A stretch of DNA of 64,000 nucleotides from Psychrobacter namhaensis (GCF_016107545.1 NZ_JABASS010000011.1:30383-94382), one strand, 5' to 3'. Shown: positions 1-10,154, counted from the stretch's first letter. The notes: generated by a model not told the origin, from the letters alone. Numbers and translations are program-made.

Positions 1-1
1 C

Positions 2-1099
2 ACTATTGAGCATTTACTAAAACACGGCACGCTCCCCATCAGCCGCGTCGATGCAGCGGCTACCCACCTTGGAATCTATCCCACTAAGCAGACATGGCTG
101 GCGTTTTTTGATAAAGCACTGCTGGTTATTGGCGCGGTGGCACTGGTCCTGTCTCTTGTTTTCTTTATCGCCTACAACTGGCAAAACATGGGCAAGATGG
201 GTAAATTTGCTTTGGTTGAAGGAGCGTTGGTCATCACCATCGCTCTCTACGTTGGTCTTCATTTTACAAGACGGTTTAGACAACGATTCCAGCTTATTCG
301 CCAGTTATTACTGCTCATCGCCAGTATTATTACTGGTAGCTTATTGGCTTTATTTGGGCAAATTTATCAGACGGGCGCAGATACTTGGCAGTTATTTTTC
401 ATATGGGCCTTATTGATTACGCCATGGGTCATGATCGCGCGTTTTCCTGCGCTGTGGCTGCTGTGGCTGGCGCTTATTAATACCTGCTTAATGCTGTACT
501 TCGATGTCACCAGCTTGCCGTTTATCAACGCAGGCTTTCAACATCACTTTCAGGTAGCGATCCTGTCGCTATTGAACCTTATCGCCTTATACGGCTGGCT
601 CAGCGTTTTTGATCATCAACGCGCCACTTTTTCTAGTCATCCTTTTGATACTACGACTCACAATAGTAATACTGCTATTAGCGTAACAAGTGTGCAAAAA
701 ACAACCAGTTTACACTGGAGTACGTATGTCGTCGGTTTCTTGAGCACCTGCTTTGTGACGTACCTTGTCACTATCAGTGCCTTTGACGATGGTCCTATTG
801 TAGTCACGCTGATGTCGATCACACTATGGTTAGGCTGGTGCGGGTTTATGCTTTGGCATTTTTATCAGCGCCGCGTGGATTTACTCATGCTCACTTATCT
901 GGCGTTTTCTCTTATTACTGGGGTGATGGTTTGGGTAGGACGATGGCTGTTGGACGATGCTAACGCCGCTGGCTACTTAATATTAGCCCTGCTGCTGATT
1001 GGGATGAGTTCAGCCGCAGTGATATGGCTACGCAACGCTGCGCACTTAGATAGGGATAATAAAACCCAGCCAATCAAAAGAGGCGCAGACGATGAATGA
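2..1099 (+). CDS. DUF2157 membrane protein, 5' end cut by window
   Basis: The frame is open from the first bases of the window, so the true start lies upstream; the first in-window ATG at 137 falls inside the protein. About 365 residues are visible. A short hydrophilic N-terminal part (visible start EHLLKHGTLPISRVDAA) is followed by many hydrophobic helices, as in the DUF2157 family of predicted inner-membrane proteins. Function is unknown. Its stop overlaps the start of the next gene by 8 bp, so it is the first visible member of a three-gene operon (DUF2157, DUF4401, GDYXXLXY protein), a grouping known from other Proteobacteria. Confidence 0.8.
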   Translation, partial: TIEHLLKHGTLPISRVDAAATHLGIYPTKQTWLAFFDKALLVIGAVALVLSLVFFIAYNWQNMGKMGKFALVEGALVITIALYVGLHFTRRFRQRFQLIRQLLLLIASIITGSLLALFGQIYQTGADTWQLFFIWALLITPWVMIARFPALWLLWLALINTCLMLYFDVTSLPFINAGFQHHFQVAILSLLNLIALYGWLSVFDHQRATFSSHPFDTTTHNSNTAISVTSVQKTTSLHWSTYVVGFLSTCFVTYLVTISAFDDGPIVVTLMSITLWLGWCGFMLWHFYQRRVDLLMLTYLAFSLITGVMVWVGRWLLDDANAAGYLILALLLIGMSSAAVIWLRNAAHLDRDNKTQPIKRGADDE

Positions 1100-2303
1100 A
1101 AAGATGAATAAAGAGAGGCAAGTACTGGCTGAGCTAAAAAACCTTGGTGTCATTGATCGCAACTTGTCTGATGCCAATGAAATGAGCGCAGAGATAGACA
1201 GCAGCAAAAGGGCTAATGACGATCCTTGGTTCTTACAGGTATTTTTTGGCTTTAGTGGTGTCTTGGCGAGCTTGTTTTTCATTGGGTTTTTATCACTCAT
1301 ATTATGGGAAACCAATGTTTTCGACAGTACGCTCGGTGCATTTGTTATCGGCCTATTACTGAGTGTCGCAGGATTGGGGTTATTTAAAAACAAGCATATG
1401 CGCCGCCACAGTTTTTGGGCCAGTTTGGCCTTTGCCATCAGCGCTGCGGGTCAGTTATACCTCATTTTTGCATGGTTGGACGCCGACATAGACCAGCCTC
1501 TGAGTATCTGGCTATTTTTGCTGTTTCAGAGCGCAGTGACCATCATGATGCCAAACTTCGTGTATCGTTTGTTAAGTAGTATGGCCGCACTGGGCAGTAT
1601 GGTCTATCTGCTTAATTATTATCAGCTGACCGAGGTCAGTTTGGCGCTACTGGCACTGATTACTATTGGGGCCAATCTACAACGTTATACGCTATTGCGT
1701 TACGCTCCTAGCAAGTGGCGCTTAAGTGCTTTTGAGGTCAGTAAAGCGCTCATGTATGCCAGTGCGTTGACACTGCTTGTCTTCTCAGTCTATGTGGTTG
1801 CGGGCGAGTCCAGATCCCTCTTGGTAGACAGCAATGAGGCATTTCACTATAACTACCTCGTCGCACAAGGGCTGCTGGTAGGGGCGAGTCTATATGCGGT
1901 CTACCTTATTCTTAAACGTTACAATGTCAAACTATGGTCAAAACATGGCGTTATCGCGGGCGGCGCCACCATCGTTCTTGGCATAACGTCGATTTATGTC
2001 TCAGGCTTACTGGCCACCAGTTTGCTTATCATTATCGCCATAGCCAACAGTCAGCGCACCCTGTTAGGCCTCAGCGTTTTTGCCTTGGTTTGCTACGTGT
2101 TTTGGTATTACTATCAGCTCGATACCTCCTTACTCGTTAAGTCCGGCTCGATGCTCATCATCGGCATCGTCCTGTTGCTACTGCGCTGGCTCGTCATCAA
2201 ACGGTATTTTATGGATAATCTCACTGCTCCTGTTGCTGATGATCTTACCCGTCATACAAAGCCACCAAGCAGCATTACCAATAGTCAGGAGCGTCAGCCA
2301 TGA
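1092..2303 (+). CDS. DUF4401 multi-pass membrane protein
   Basis: 403 residues. A hydrophilic N-terminal segment of about 45 residues (K/E/D/N-rich) precedes roughly ten hydrophobic helices, with a hydrophilic C-terminal tail. Length and layout fit the DUF4401 family, whose function is unknown. It overlaps the DUF2157 gene by 8 bp at its start and the following gene by 4 bp (ATGA) at its end, which implies translational coupling. The three proteins probably form one membrane assembly; that is an inference from conserved order only. Confidence 0.8.
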   Translation: MNEKMNKERQVLAELKNLGVIDRNLSDANEMSAEIDSSKRANDDPWFLQVFFGFSGVLASLFFIGFLSLILWETNVFDSTLGAFVIGLLLSVAGLGLFKNKHMRRHSFWASLAFAISAAGQLYLIFAWLDADIDQPLSIWLFLLFQSAVTIMMPNFVYRLLSSMAALGSMVYLLNYYQLTEVSLALLALITIGANLQRYTLLRYAPSKWRLSAFEVSKALMYASALTLLVFSVYVVAGESRSLLVDSNEAFHYNYLVAQGLLVGASLYAVYLILKRYNVKLWSKHGVIAGGATIVLGITSIYVSGLLATSLLIIIAIANSQRTLLGLSVFALVCYVFWYYYQLDTSLLVKSGSMLIIGIVLLLLRWLVIKRYFMDNLTAPVADDLTRHTKPPSSITNSQERQP

Positions 2304-2932
2304 CAGACAATATCTTGACTAAACGTGCGTCTAAGCCCGCCTCCAAGCCCTCCACGCCCCCCAATCATTGGAGCCAAAAACGCGTATTTACCATTGCCGT
2401 TGCTCTATCTGGACTAATATTAATTTTAATCGTCATGACGCTCAGTGTGGTGAAATATGAGACGCATCTTATGACTGGCGATACGGTGTTATTAGAGCTC
2501 GCTCCAGTAGACCCGCGTGGCTTTATGCAAGGGGATTATATGACGCTTCGTTATGACTTGGAGCGTGATATTTTGGAGAGATTGGCGACAGCTAGTGACC
2601 GCGAAAAACCCTCTGATGGCTATGTGATAGTCGCCTTAGATGAACACAACGTTGGCCACTTTGTGCGCTTGGCTGACAGCCATCAGCCTGCCACTTTAGC
2701 TCATAATGAGAAAGCCATTCATTACCGTAGGCGTCATAGCTCGATACAGATTGCGACCAACGCTTACTTCTTTCAAGAAGGGAATGCCGAGGCTTTTGAG
2801 GCAGCAGAATACGGTGTGTTTCGTCTCAACGATAATGGTGAGCCGCTACTGGCAAGTCTAGCCAACGAAGCGTTTGAAGTGTTAGAGCCAAAAGAGCGGA
2901 TTAAAACGCCATTGGATAACCCACCCGACTAG
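2300..2932 (+). CDS. GDYXXLXY domain protein
   Basis: 210 residues. A basic, proline-rich N-terminus is followed by one transmembrane helix at about 29-52 and then a soluble, presumably periplasmic domain. The family-defining motif GDYMTLRY is present at 78-85, just after a DPRGFMQ segment. The family is known mainly as the third member of DUF2157/DUF4401 clusters; its biochemical role is not known. The start overlaps the previous stop (ATGA). No strong terminator is visible in the 177 bp that follow, where I see no gene. Confidence 0.85.
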   Translation: MTDNILTKRASKPASKPSTPPNHWSQKRVFTIAVALSGLILILIVMTLSVVKYETHLMTGDTVLLELAPVDPRGFMQGDYMTLRYDLERDILERLATASDREKPSDGYVIVALDEHNVGHFVRLADSHQPATLAHNEKAIHYRRRHSSIQIATNAYFFQEGNAEAFEAAEYGVFRLNDNGEPLLASLANEAFEVLEPKERIKTPLDNPPD

Positions 2933-3109
2933 ACGATGACAACTTGGTGAGAAGTCATGGATAACCTTACTTAACCAAATAAGTACTGATAACGATAAGG
3001 TGGTCTTGCTACTGTGGTGATCGAATTGTACGCTTCTCTATGGAGCGTTGATTGCTAATAACCTAATAACTAAAGTACGATTACTCAAAAATAAATAAAG
3101 GAAATTAAC

Positions 3110-4087
3110 ATGCGTAGTGCCACTTATAACACCTTTGGTAAACCCACTGAAGTATTGAGCCTAGGCGATAGCCCTGTCCCTGAGCCAAAAGCGGATGAAG
3201 TCCGTGTCAAAACCATGCTGGCCTCTATTCACAATCATGACCTGCTGACCATTCGTGGACAGTATGGCTTTAAGCCTGAGCTGCCAGCAATTGGCGGTAG
3301 CGAAGCGGTTGGGATTGTCGATGCCATCGGCGATGATGTCAAAAATGTCAAAGTCGGTCAGCGCGTCGCTGCTGCTAGTGTACAAGCCACATGGGCTGAG
3401 TACTTCGTCGCTGCAGAAGATATGGTGTTCGCCGTTCCTGATGACTTAGAGGACGAAATAGCCGCTCAGCTTATCGCCATGCCCCTTAGTGCCTTGATGG
3501 TGATCGAATTTTTAGAACTAAAAAGCGGGCAATGGGTTATCCATAATGCAGCCAATGGGGCGGTCGGTACCTCACTCGCCATGCTGGCAGCAGCGCGCGG
3601 TATCAACACCATCAACGTCGTCCGTAGTGCTGATGCCGTAGCAGAATTAGAAGCGCTCGATATCAAAAACAACATCAACTCATCAGATGAGGACTGGAAA
3701 GATCAAGTCCGTAAAATCATTGGCGACGATAAAATCAGCGGCGCGATTGACTCTGTCGGCGGCGAGTCCAGCAACGACTTGCTATCGTTACTGGGGCATG
3801 GGGGCACATTGGCATCGTTTGGTATTATGTCAGGGCAACCAATGGCGCTCGACCCAACCAATATCATCTTTAAACAAGTGACTATCAAAGGGTTTTGGGG
3901 CAGTAAAATCAGTCAAGAGATGAGCGTTGAAAACAAACAGCGTTTGATTGATGAGCTGATCGAGCGCGCGATCAACGGCAACCTCAAACTACCGGTTGAA
4001 GCAACTTTTGATTTGGCCGATATCAAAAAAGCGGTCGATGGCAAATTGCAGTCAAACAAAAACGGCAAGGTATTGCTTAAGCCTTAA
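3110..4087 (+). CDS. MDR-family NAD(P)H oxidoreductase, enoyl-thioester-reductase-like
   Basis: 325 residues, the usual length for medium-chain dehydrogenase/reductase proteins of the quinone oxidoreductase or 2-enoyl thioester reductase type. An N-terminal GroES-like catalytic domain (GGSEAVGIVDAIG near residue 65) is followed by a Rossmann domain in which the nucleotide loop reads NAANGAVGTS and leads into TINVVR, a pattern typical of mitochondrial-type enoyl reductases (MECR/Etr1). The Cys ligands of zinc-dependent alcohol dehydrogenases are not evident, so it is probably zinc-independent. Substrate unknown. A good RBS (AAGGA) precedes the ATG. It stands alone, ending at a hairpin terminator, and is followed by a second MDR gene. 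Confidence 0.75.
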   Translation: MRSATYNTFGKPTEVLSLGDSPVPEPKADEVRVKTMLASIHNHDLLTIRGQYGFKPELPAIGGSEAVGIVDAIGDDVKNVKVGQRVAAASVQATWAEYFVAAEDMVFAVPDDLEDEIAAQLIAMPLSALMVIEFLELKSGQWVIHNAANGAVGTSLAMLAAARGINTINVVRSADAVAELEALDIKNNINSSDEDWKDQVRKIIGDDKISGAIDSVGGESSNDLLSLLGHGGTLASFGIMSGQPMALDPTNIIFKQVTIKGFWGSKISQEMSVENKQRLIDELIERAINGNLKLPVEATFDLADIKKAVDGKLQSNKNGKVLLKP

Positions 4088-4140
4088 TAAGTAACGCATC
4101 CTCACATTGATGGCTAAACCCGTCCCCTCAAAACACAGAT

Positions 4141-4184
4141 AAAAGCCCATTCGTATTAATATAACAATACAGTGGGCTTTTTTT
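4141..4184 (+). terminator. Intrinsic terminator after the first MDR gene
   Basis: The arms AAAAGCCCA and TGGGCTTTT, extended inside by GTATT/AATAC, are followed by a T-run at 4178-4184. It separates the two MDR oxidoreductase genes into different transcripts. Confidence 0.8.
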
Positions 4185-4263
4185 GTTTTAATGATATAGG
4201 TAAGTCATTAATAGTGACCGCCAATAATGTCTATCAATAATAATGTTTAATAAGGATATAACC

Positions 4264-5280
4264 ATGTCTAACAACACAGCATCAAACACCACGTTTAAAG
4301 CCTTGGTCGTCGAAGAGACCAATGACGGTGAGTTTAAAAAAAGTATCAAAGAACGCAATGTCAGTGACTTGCCAGACAATGACCTGCTAATTGAGGTACA
4401 TTACTCCTCGCTCAACTATAAAGATGCGATGTCGGCTTCGGGTAATAAAAGAATCACCAAACACTATCCGCATACGCCCGGTATTGATGCTGCTGGTGTG
4501 GTCGTCAGCGACAAATCTGGCACCTTCACCGAAGGCCAAAAGGTGGTGGTATTTGGTTATGATCTGGGCATGGATACGCCGGGTGGCCTAGGGCAAATGA
4601 TTTCTATACCTACCGACTGGGCCATAGAATGTCCAGAGTCCTTGACGCTAAAAGAAGCCATGATCTATGGTACAGGCGGCTTAACGGCAGCCTTAAGCGT
4701 GCAAAAATTAGAAAAAATGGGCGCAAAACCAAGTGATGGTGAGGTCGCTGTCACTGGTGCAACGGGCGGCGTCGGTAGTATCAGTATCGCTATCTTAAAG
4801 CAGCTCGGCTATGACGTCATCGCCTTCTCAGGTAAACCTGAACAAAGCGAGCATCTAAAAGAGCTTGGCGCAAGCGAGGTACGTCATCGCGACACCATCA
4901 ATGAGATCGGTAGCAAACCTATCGGCCGTGAGCTGTGGGCCAATGCCATCGATACGGTAGGCGGCGATTATCTAGCAAACTTGCTCAAACAAACCAAAGC
5001 TGGCGGCGCGGTCACCAGTTGCGGGCTGGCGGCATCACCTGAGCTCTCGATGACGGTAATACCTTTTATCACTAGAGCGGTATCCCTGCTCGGTATCGAC
5101 TCGGTATATATTCCATTGACGGACAAAAAGGCCATCTGGGAGCGTGTCGCCACCGACATGAAACTGCCCAATCTCGAAAGCTATGGCGAAGAGATTACGC
5201 TAGAGCAGACACCAGAGTATTTAGATAGATTTATCGCTAGCAAAACCGTGGGGCGTTATGTGGTAAATGTAAAGGGTTAG
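4264..5280 (+). CDS. acuI: Acrylyl-CoA reductase-like oxidoreductase (YhdH/AcuI family)
   Basis: 338 residues from the ATG at 4264. An upstream in-frame ATG at 4243 would add seven residues but lies before the RBS (TAAGGA at about 4250-4256), so 4264 is preferred. The family is NADPH-dependent: the nucleotide loop VTGATGGVGS is clear in the middle of the protein, and the N-terminal SSLNYKDAMSASG plus HTPGIDAAGVV segments are typical of YhdH/AcuI. Family members reduce acryloyl-CoA to propionyl-CoA, detoxifying a reactive intermediate. It is related to, but clearly different from, the MDR gene just upstream. It is monocistronic, with a hairpin terminator at its end. Confidence 0.85.
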   Translation: MSNNTASNTTFKALVVEETNDGEFKKSIKERNVSDLPDNDLLIEVHYSSLNYKDAMSASGNKRITKHYPHTPGIDAAGVVVSDKSGTFTEGQKVVVFGYDLGMDTPGGLGQMISIPTDWAIECPESLTLKEAMIYGTGGLTAALSVQKLEKMGAKPSDGEVAVTGATGGVGSISIAILKQLGYDVIAFSGKPEQSEHLKELGASEVRHRDTINEIGSKPIGRELWANAIDTVGGDYLANLLKQTKAGGAVTSCGLAASPELSMTVIPFITRAVSLLGIDSVYIPLTDKKAIWERVATDMKLPNLESYGEEITLEQTPEYLDRFIASKTVGRYVVNVKG

Positions 5281-5300
5281 ATAATATACGCTTTCACTTA

Positions 5301-5340
5301 AAAACCATACTAAACTTAGATCCAGTATGGTTTTCATTTT
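5301..5340. terminator. Bidirectional terminator hairpin
   Basis: The perfect 10-bp arms AAAACCATAC and GTATGGTTTT flank a 14-nt loop, between the acuI-like gene and the convergent orphan gene. The right arm touches the stop codon of the orphan gene, so it can serve both strands. Confidence 0.75.
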
Positions 5341-6359
5341 ATAAAGAATAACCACATAAACGTGTTGTATATTGCAGACGTAATCAAACCATTTATTATT
5401 GCAACTTTATTCTGGTTCCAATAATTGCTGATAAAAAGCATTGAGCCCTCAATATTATTAACAAAAACAAAGCTCTTACTTGATAAATCTAAGTCTTTAT
5501 CTAAATATTTTTGAAGGAGGTATAATGAAACTATAGCCTCTATTATAAAGTAATCATAATATTCTGAAAAAACTTTCTTTAAGGATTTTTGGGTTGTTTC
5601 AGACAAGTCATTGAAGTCATCTACAGAAGATACTTCATCACTTATCCTTGCATCTATCTTTTGAACTTCAGCCAAAGAATCCTCTATTAGTCTAGTTGCT
5701 TCATCATAATTTTGTATCCATAGTTTTTCATTTGGGAAATTCTTTAGTCTATATATTGCTTTAAAAGACTCAAGGTTACGTAACGATTCAAGCTGCTTAA
5801 CTATACCAGCATATTCTGAGATGGTTGATTCAGTAATAATTCTAGATGTTTGCAGCTCTCTCACAAGATTAGCAAACTCACTTCCATTAAACGCCTTGCC
5901 AACTGTATTGAGAGAATCTCTCAATGGCTCTATCGATTTTCTGAATTGACTGAATGATTTCATCGCATCTTTATACACATTATTTCTATCCATGCCTTGC
6001 CTAGCACTTTCTGCCGCGCGCATGACATTGTTGTTCGCACTCAGACTTCCTGTGATGTGAAGAAAAGTATCTTGCACAGCCATTGCTTCTGGGACTCTCA
6101 ACTGAGCATTCATTGCTATTGCACTATGGTCTACAACACTACTAGAAGCGAAATCCACTGGTTGAACAGCTTTTCTTGCAATATCCGCAATACTCACAGT
6201 TGGGTTAAGACGCTCATACTGGCTTGCTATTCCCTGTATACTATTTATTTTTTCGAGCTGGTAGGATAACGGGTTCATTTGACTCTGAACTTTATCAAAC
6301 ATTTCACTAATTTCTAACATCGATGGTAGTCTGTGTTCTTTTATAGGTTCTTCATCCAT
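5334..6359 (-). CDS. Orphan protein with C-terminal membrane anchor
   Basis: I do not recognise this 341-residue protein. The ATG at 6359 is chosen because AAGGA lies eight bases before it; a TTG two codons upstream sits too close to that RBS. The protein is mostly soluble and probably helical, with a middle region (roughly residues 100-250) of heptad-like character. A single strongly hydrophobic stretch (IINGLITSAIYNTFMWLFF) lies at the extreme C-terminus, giving a tail-anchored layout with the bulk probably in the cytoplasm. The gene is visibly more AT-rich than its neighbours acuI and guaA and stands alone between terminators, which suggests horizontal acquisition. A role in phage exclusion is possible but not shown. 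Confidence 0.65.
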   Translation of the reverse strand: MDEEPIKEHRLPSMLEISEMFDKVQSQMNPLSYQLEKINSIQGIASQYERLNPTVSIADIARKAVQPVDFASSSVVDHSAIAMNAQLRVPEAMAVQDTFLHITGSLSANNNVMRAAESARQGMDRNNVYKDAMKSFSQFRKSIEPLRDSLNTVGKAFNGSEFANLVRELQTSRIITESTISEYAGIVKQLESLRNLESFKAIYRLKNFPNEKLWIQNYDEATRLIEDSLAEVQKIDARISDEVSSVDDFNDLSETTQKSLKKVFSEYYDYFIIEAIVSLYLLQKYLDKDLDLSSKSFVFVNNIEGSMLFISNYWNQNKVAIINGLITSAIYNTFMWLFFIK

Positions 6360-6475
6360 TTCCAAATTCCTTTTACTGAACCATTTTTAATTGTCCAAAA
6401 TCAATTTCAAAGATAGCACAATAGTTAGTGAAACAGAGCACTAACCTTTACTTGTCTTCTACTTCTTTGGATCAC

Positions 6476-6509
6476 AAAAAAAACACCCAACCAAGTTGAG
6501 TGCTTTTTT
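6476..6509 (-). terminator. Probable guaA terminator
   Basis: Read on the minus strand, AAAAGCACTCAAC pairs with GTTGGGTGTTTT, including two G-U pairs, and is followed by a T-run. The G-U pairs only work in the minus-strand transcript, which assigns it to guaA (stop about 120 bp upstream in that transcript). Confidence 0.7.
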
Positions 6510-6627
6510 ATTTATGACAAAATGTATATCAATTCAAAAAATTTGAGTAGCAAGGAAAACGAGTGATAGCACTACATTAAGTAGGCTGAACGAGTTTGAC
6601 GATGCTAATCAGATTTTTGGTTTGATA

Positions 6628-8232
6628 TTATTCCCATTCAATCGTTGCTGGTGGCTTGCTCGATACATCATAAGTCACGCGTGAGACGTCTTTGATTTCA
6701 TTCATGATGCGGTTTGATACCGTCTCAATCAAATCATACGGCAGATGGGCAAAGCGCGCGGTCATAAAGTCTACGGTCTCAACCGCACGTAGCGCAATCA
6801 CCCACGCATAGCGGCGGCCATCACCGACCACGCCGACCGATTTGATCGGTTGGAACACCGCAAACGCTTGCGCCGTCTTGTCATACCAGCCTGAACGCTC
6901 AAGCTCTTGCATAAAGATGGCATCGGCCAAACGCAGGATATCGGCATATTCTTTTTTCACTTCGCCCAAGATACGCACACCCAAACCTGGACCTGGGAAT
7001 GGATGACGATAGATCATTTTTTCTGGCAGACCCAAAGTGATACCCAGCTTGCGTACTTCGTCTTTAAAGAGGTCACGTAACGGCTCAACCAACTCAAACG
7101 CCAAGTCATCCGGCAGACCGCCTACATTGTGGTGGCTCTTAATGACGTGCGCCTTACCTTGATGCGACTTGGCAGATTCGATCACGTCAGGATAGATCGT
7201 ACCCTGCGCCAAGAACTCAACGACTTTGCCATCGCTTTGCTCACTCACTTCGCGCGCACTATTGGCGAATACGTCGATAAAGGTCTTACCAATGATTTTA
7301 CGTTTTTTCTCTGGATCAGACTCACCCGCCAGCGCATCTAAGAACAAATCTTCGGCATCGACACGAATGACTTTAACACCCATGTTTTCGGCAAACACTT
7401 GCATGACTTGATCGCCTTCATGCAGACGTAAGAGGCCATTATCAACGAACACACAAGTCAGCTGATCGCCAATGGCTTTGTGCAAAATTGCCGCGACCAC
7501 TGAACTGTCGACACCGCCTGATAATCCTAGTAATACTTGCTTGTCACCGATTTGCTCTTTTAACTGCTCGACACGCATATCAATGATGTTGTCAGGCGTC
7601 CACTCACCTGCACACTCGCAGATCTGATGGACAAAACGGCTGAGCAACGCTTGCCCTTGTAAGGTATGCGTGACCTCTGGGTGGAACTGCAGACCGTAAT
7701 ATTGCTTATCATCATTGGCCATGATCGCAATCGGACAGCTTGGCGTACTGGCGACGATGTCGAAGCCTTTAGGGGCTTCTATTACTTTGTCGCCATGACT
7801 CATCCACACATTTAGCTTGGCTGACTGACCGTCAGTTTTGCTGTCTTCAATGCCTTCAGTCAGCTGCGAGTGACCATTTACTTCGATCGTCGCGGCACCA
7901 AACTCATGAATGTCACTGGCATGAACCTGTCCACCGAAACGATCCGCCATCGCTTGCATACCATAGCAAATACCCAAGACTGGTACGCCCAAGTCAAACA
8001 CCGCATCGTTGATACGTGGGCTGTCGTCTGCATGTACGCTTTCAGGACCACCCGATAGGATGACGCCTTTTGCGCCAAAATCGATGATGCGCTGGCTGTC
8101 GATATCATAAGGGAACATTTCACAAAACACCCCAGAGTCGCGCACACGGCGGGCGATCAGCTGGCTGTATTGCGAGCCAAAATCGAGAATTAAAATGCGG
8201 TCTTCTTTGATTGCAGGCGTGGCAGTGGTCAT
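6628..8232 (-). CDS. guaA: GMP synthase (glutamine-hydrolysing)
   Basis: 534 residues, close to the family norm of about 525. It converts XMP to GMP using glutamine and ATP. An N-terminal class I glutamine amidotransferase domain carries the nucleophile in GICYGMQ (Cys89) and the His-Glu pair in [12 protein letters not shown]-loop ATP pyrophosphatase domain follows with LSGGVDSS near residue 240, and the C-terminal dimerisation domain ends in PPATIEWE as in other GuaA proteins. guaB is not adjacent. The gene ends at a minus-strand terminator after a 120-bp trailer. Confidence 0.97.
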   Translation of the reverse strand: MTTATPAIKEDRILILDFGSQYSQLIARRVRDSGVFCEMFPYDIDSQRIIDFGAKGVILSGGPESVHADDSPRINDAVFDLGVPVLGICYGMQAMADRFGGQVHASDIHEFGAATIEVNGHSQLTEGIEDSKTDGQSAKLNVWMSHGDKVIEAPKGFDIVASTPSCPIAIMANDDKQYYGLQFHPEVTHTLQGQALLSRFVHQICECAGEWTPDNIIDMRVEQLKEQIGDKQVLLGLSGGVDSSVVAAILHKAIGDQLTCVFVDNGLLRLHEGDQVMQVFAENMGVKVIRVDAEDLFLDALAGESDPEKKRKIIGKTFIDVFANSAREVSEQSDGKVVEFLAQGTIYPDVIESAKSHQGKAHVIKSHHNVGGLPDDLAFELVEPLRDLFKDEVRKLGITLGLPEKMIYRHPFPGPGLGVRILGEVKKEYADILRLADAIFMQELERSGWYDKTAQAFAVFQPIKSVGVVGDGRRYAWVIALRAVETVDFMTARFAHLPYDLIETVSNRIMNEIKDVSRVTYDVSSKPPATIEWE

Positions 8233-8493
8233 AGATCGATATCCATCAATAGATAAATTGGTGCCCTATTTTAACAAGTTTAGACACGCTATTGGCTATT
8301 AGATGTTCAATTATTCACAGTTATGTATAAATATTTCATTTTTAGGAAGGTAAGCGCGAAAAAAGAAGGTCAAGCAGAATGAACAATAAGAGGGCGGAGA
8401 ACTGCCAAATACTTTTTGTACATAATTCAATAAATACAACCAGACATTATTCGCTAGTATAAACAGCAGCTTATCATAAAATCATGGAGATGA

Positions 8494-8991
8494 ATGATGA
8501 CCACACCCGACCAAAAGCCGCCTAAGGATACGCAGTCTTACGTCCTAACGAAGTCCGCTATAGACAGCACCACCGAGACCAAACATATCCATCAATTCAA
8601 TGAACGCGCCATTCGCCACACCGTCTCGTTAAGTGACATCGTCGGTCTTACTAAGTTTGGTTTGCACCTTGTGCGGGTTGAGGCAGGCGATGAGACGACG
8701 ACGCATCACTACCATGAAGAGTCCGATGAGTTCATCTATATGCTGTCAGGCGAGCTATCACTGCGTTATGGCGATGCGCATTATCAGCTAAGTGCTGGCG
8801 ACTTTGTGGGCTTCCCTGCGCATGGCGCGCCGCACTCGATGCGTAATGATAGCGATGCCGATGCCACTTACCTGATGGGCGGCAATAGGCCACCGATTGA
8901 CATTACCCTGTATCCGGACATCAAGCGTAAGATGTACAACATTCATGAGGAAAAAGAGTATGTGGATTTGGAAGATTTGGGTGAGGTTTGA
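8494..8991 (+). CDS. Cupin domain protein
   Basis: 165 residues; the adjacent ATG at 8497 has better spacing from the GGAG at 8486-8489 and may be the true start. A single small beta-barrel domain fits the cupin_2 family. The first cupin motif (HHYHEESDEFIYMLSGE) supplies the usual metal-binding His-His-Glu set, and the second motif contains GDFVGFPAHGAPH. Substrate unknown; related proteins are annotated as sugar-binding or dioxygenase-like. It is monocistronic, divergent from guaA and convergent with the crotonase gene. Confidence 0.8.
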   Translation: MMTTPDQKPPKDTQSYVLTKSAIDSTTETKHIHQFNERAIRHTVSLSDIVGLTKFGLHLVRVEAGDETTTHHYHEESDEFIYMLSGELSLRYGDAHYQLSAGDFVGFPAHGAPHSMRNDSDADATYLMGGNRPPIDITLYPDIKRKMYNIHEEKEYVDLEDLGEV

Positions 8992-9013
8992 AAAGAGTGT
9001 TAGTTGCTAAATA

Positions 9014-9056
9014 AGCCCGTGTTAATGGTTGTTTTAAACAACTACCAACATGGGCT
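9014..9056. terminator. Long hairpin between convergent genes
   Basis: The arms AGCCCGTGTT and AACATGGGCT (one G-T pair) enclose a second pairing of TTGTT with AACAA. It lies between the convergent cupin and crotonase genes. There is no clean T-tract on the plus side, so termination is likely but less certain than elsewhere. Confidence 0.5.
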
Positions 9057-9094
9057 AACTAGGTGATTTACTTTTTCAAATGAACGACTAAATG

Positions 9095-9898
9095 TTATTT
9101 ACCTTTAAACTCAGCCTCACGTCTCTCCACCATCGCCATCGCGCCCTCACGCGCATCTTCTGAATAAAACAAATCTGGCAGATAGCTATGAATATTTGCC
9201 AGTGCCGCGCCGACGCCACTACGGCTGACATCTTGTGCCGACGACAGTAGGCTTTTTACACCAAGCGGAGCCGCTTGGCAGATCTCTTTGGCAATCGTGA
9301 GCGCTCGCTCATATTCGGTGCCGTTTTCTACCACTTCACTGACCAGATTGAGTCGATCTGCCGTCTGTGCGTCAAATGCTTTGCCTGTGAGCAGATACGG
9401 CATGGCTTTTTGCCAGCCTGCCGCTTGTACAAATCGGACGGTTGCCCCGCCAAACGGCATGATACCGCGCTGCACTTCCATTTGCGCAAAGTTGCAGTTG
9501 CTACTTGCAATGACCACATCACTGTTGAGCATCAGCTCAATCCCAGCGGTAAAGCATGTGCCTTGCACCGCGACGACCACAGGTTTGCAGCGTAATTTAC
9601 CGCTGATGCCCCACGGATCGATTTGGCTATCGTCAAACTCAAACGCGCCTTTGTCCCATTTATCTTGTAGCTCCATCAGATCCAGACCGGCAGTGAAGTG
9701 CTCGCCATGGGCGAAGATGAGCGCACATCGTAGATGATCGTCGTTTTCGTAGTCAGTGAGCGCCTCGGATAACTGCTTAATCATATGGCTATCAAAGGCG
9801 TTGCGTTTGTCCGCGCGATTAAGTCCAATCAGACAAATATAGCCGTCGGTTTGATAGGTGATGCGATTGTCGATGTGTTGATTGTGGTCCGTGGTCAT
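9095..9898 (-). CDS. Enoyl-CoA hydratase/isomerase family protein (crotonase)
   Basis: 267 residues, a standard crotonase length. The start has AAGGA seven bases upstream. Crotonase-fold signatures are visible: NRADKRNAFDSHM near residue 28, the first oxyanion-hole segment GEHFTAGLDL, and the second in VQGTCFTAGIELML. The pattern at the second catalytic position (MEVQRGIMPFGGA) lacks the classical paired glutamates of true hydratases, so an isomerase or other crotonase reaction is as likely. It is monocistronic and not in a fatty-acid oxidation cluster. Confidence 0.85.
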   Translation of the reverse strand: MTTDHNQHIDNRITYQTDGYICLIGLNRADKRNAFDSHMIKQLSEALTDYENDDHLRCALIFAHGEHFTAGLDLMELQDKWDKGAFEFDDSQIDPWGISGKLRCKPVVVAVQGTCFTAGIELMLNSDVVIASSNCNFAQMEVQRGIMPFGGATVRFVQAAGWQKAMPYLLTGKAFDAQTADRLNLVSEVVENGTEYERALTIAKEICQAAPLGVKSLLSSAQDVSRSGVGAALANIHSYLPDLFYSEDAREGAMAMVERREAEFKGK

Positions 9899-10154
9899 GA
9901 CGTTATCCTTGTCGAAACTGGCGTTGTAAGAGCGTTATTAGAGGGGCAGTTGCTATAAACTTATTTTTATTAACGTGCTTTTAATATAATCATCCTTACA
10001 CTAGAACACAAGCAGCAAAGCATTGATTTATAAAGGTCATTATTCATAAAAGTGTGCGTTATTAGCAGTTGACCTCATTTACGATAAGTGCAACTATCAT
10101 TAAGTTTTGTGGCGTCACTTCATTTATTTTTCGGCATAACGGGATAACGGTCTT

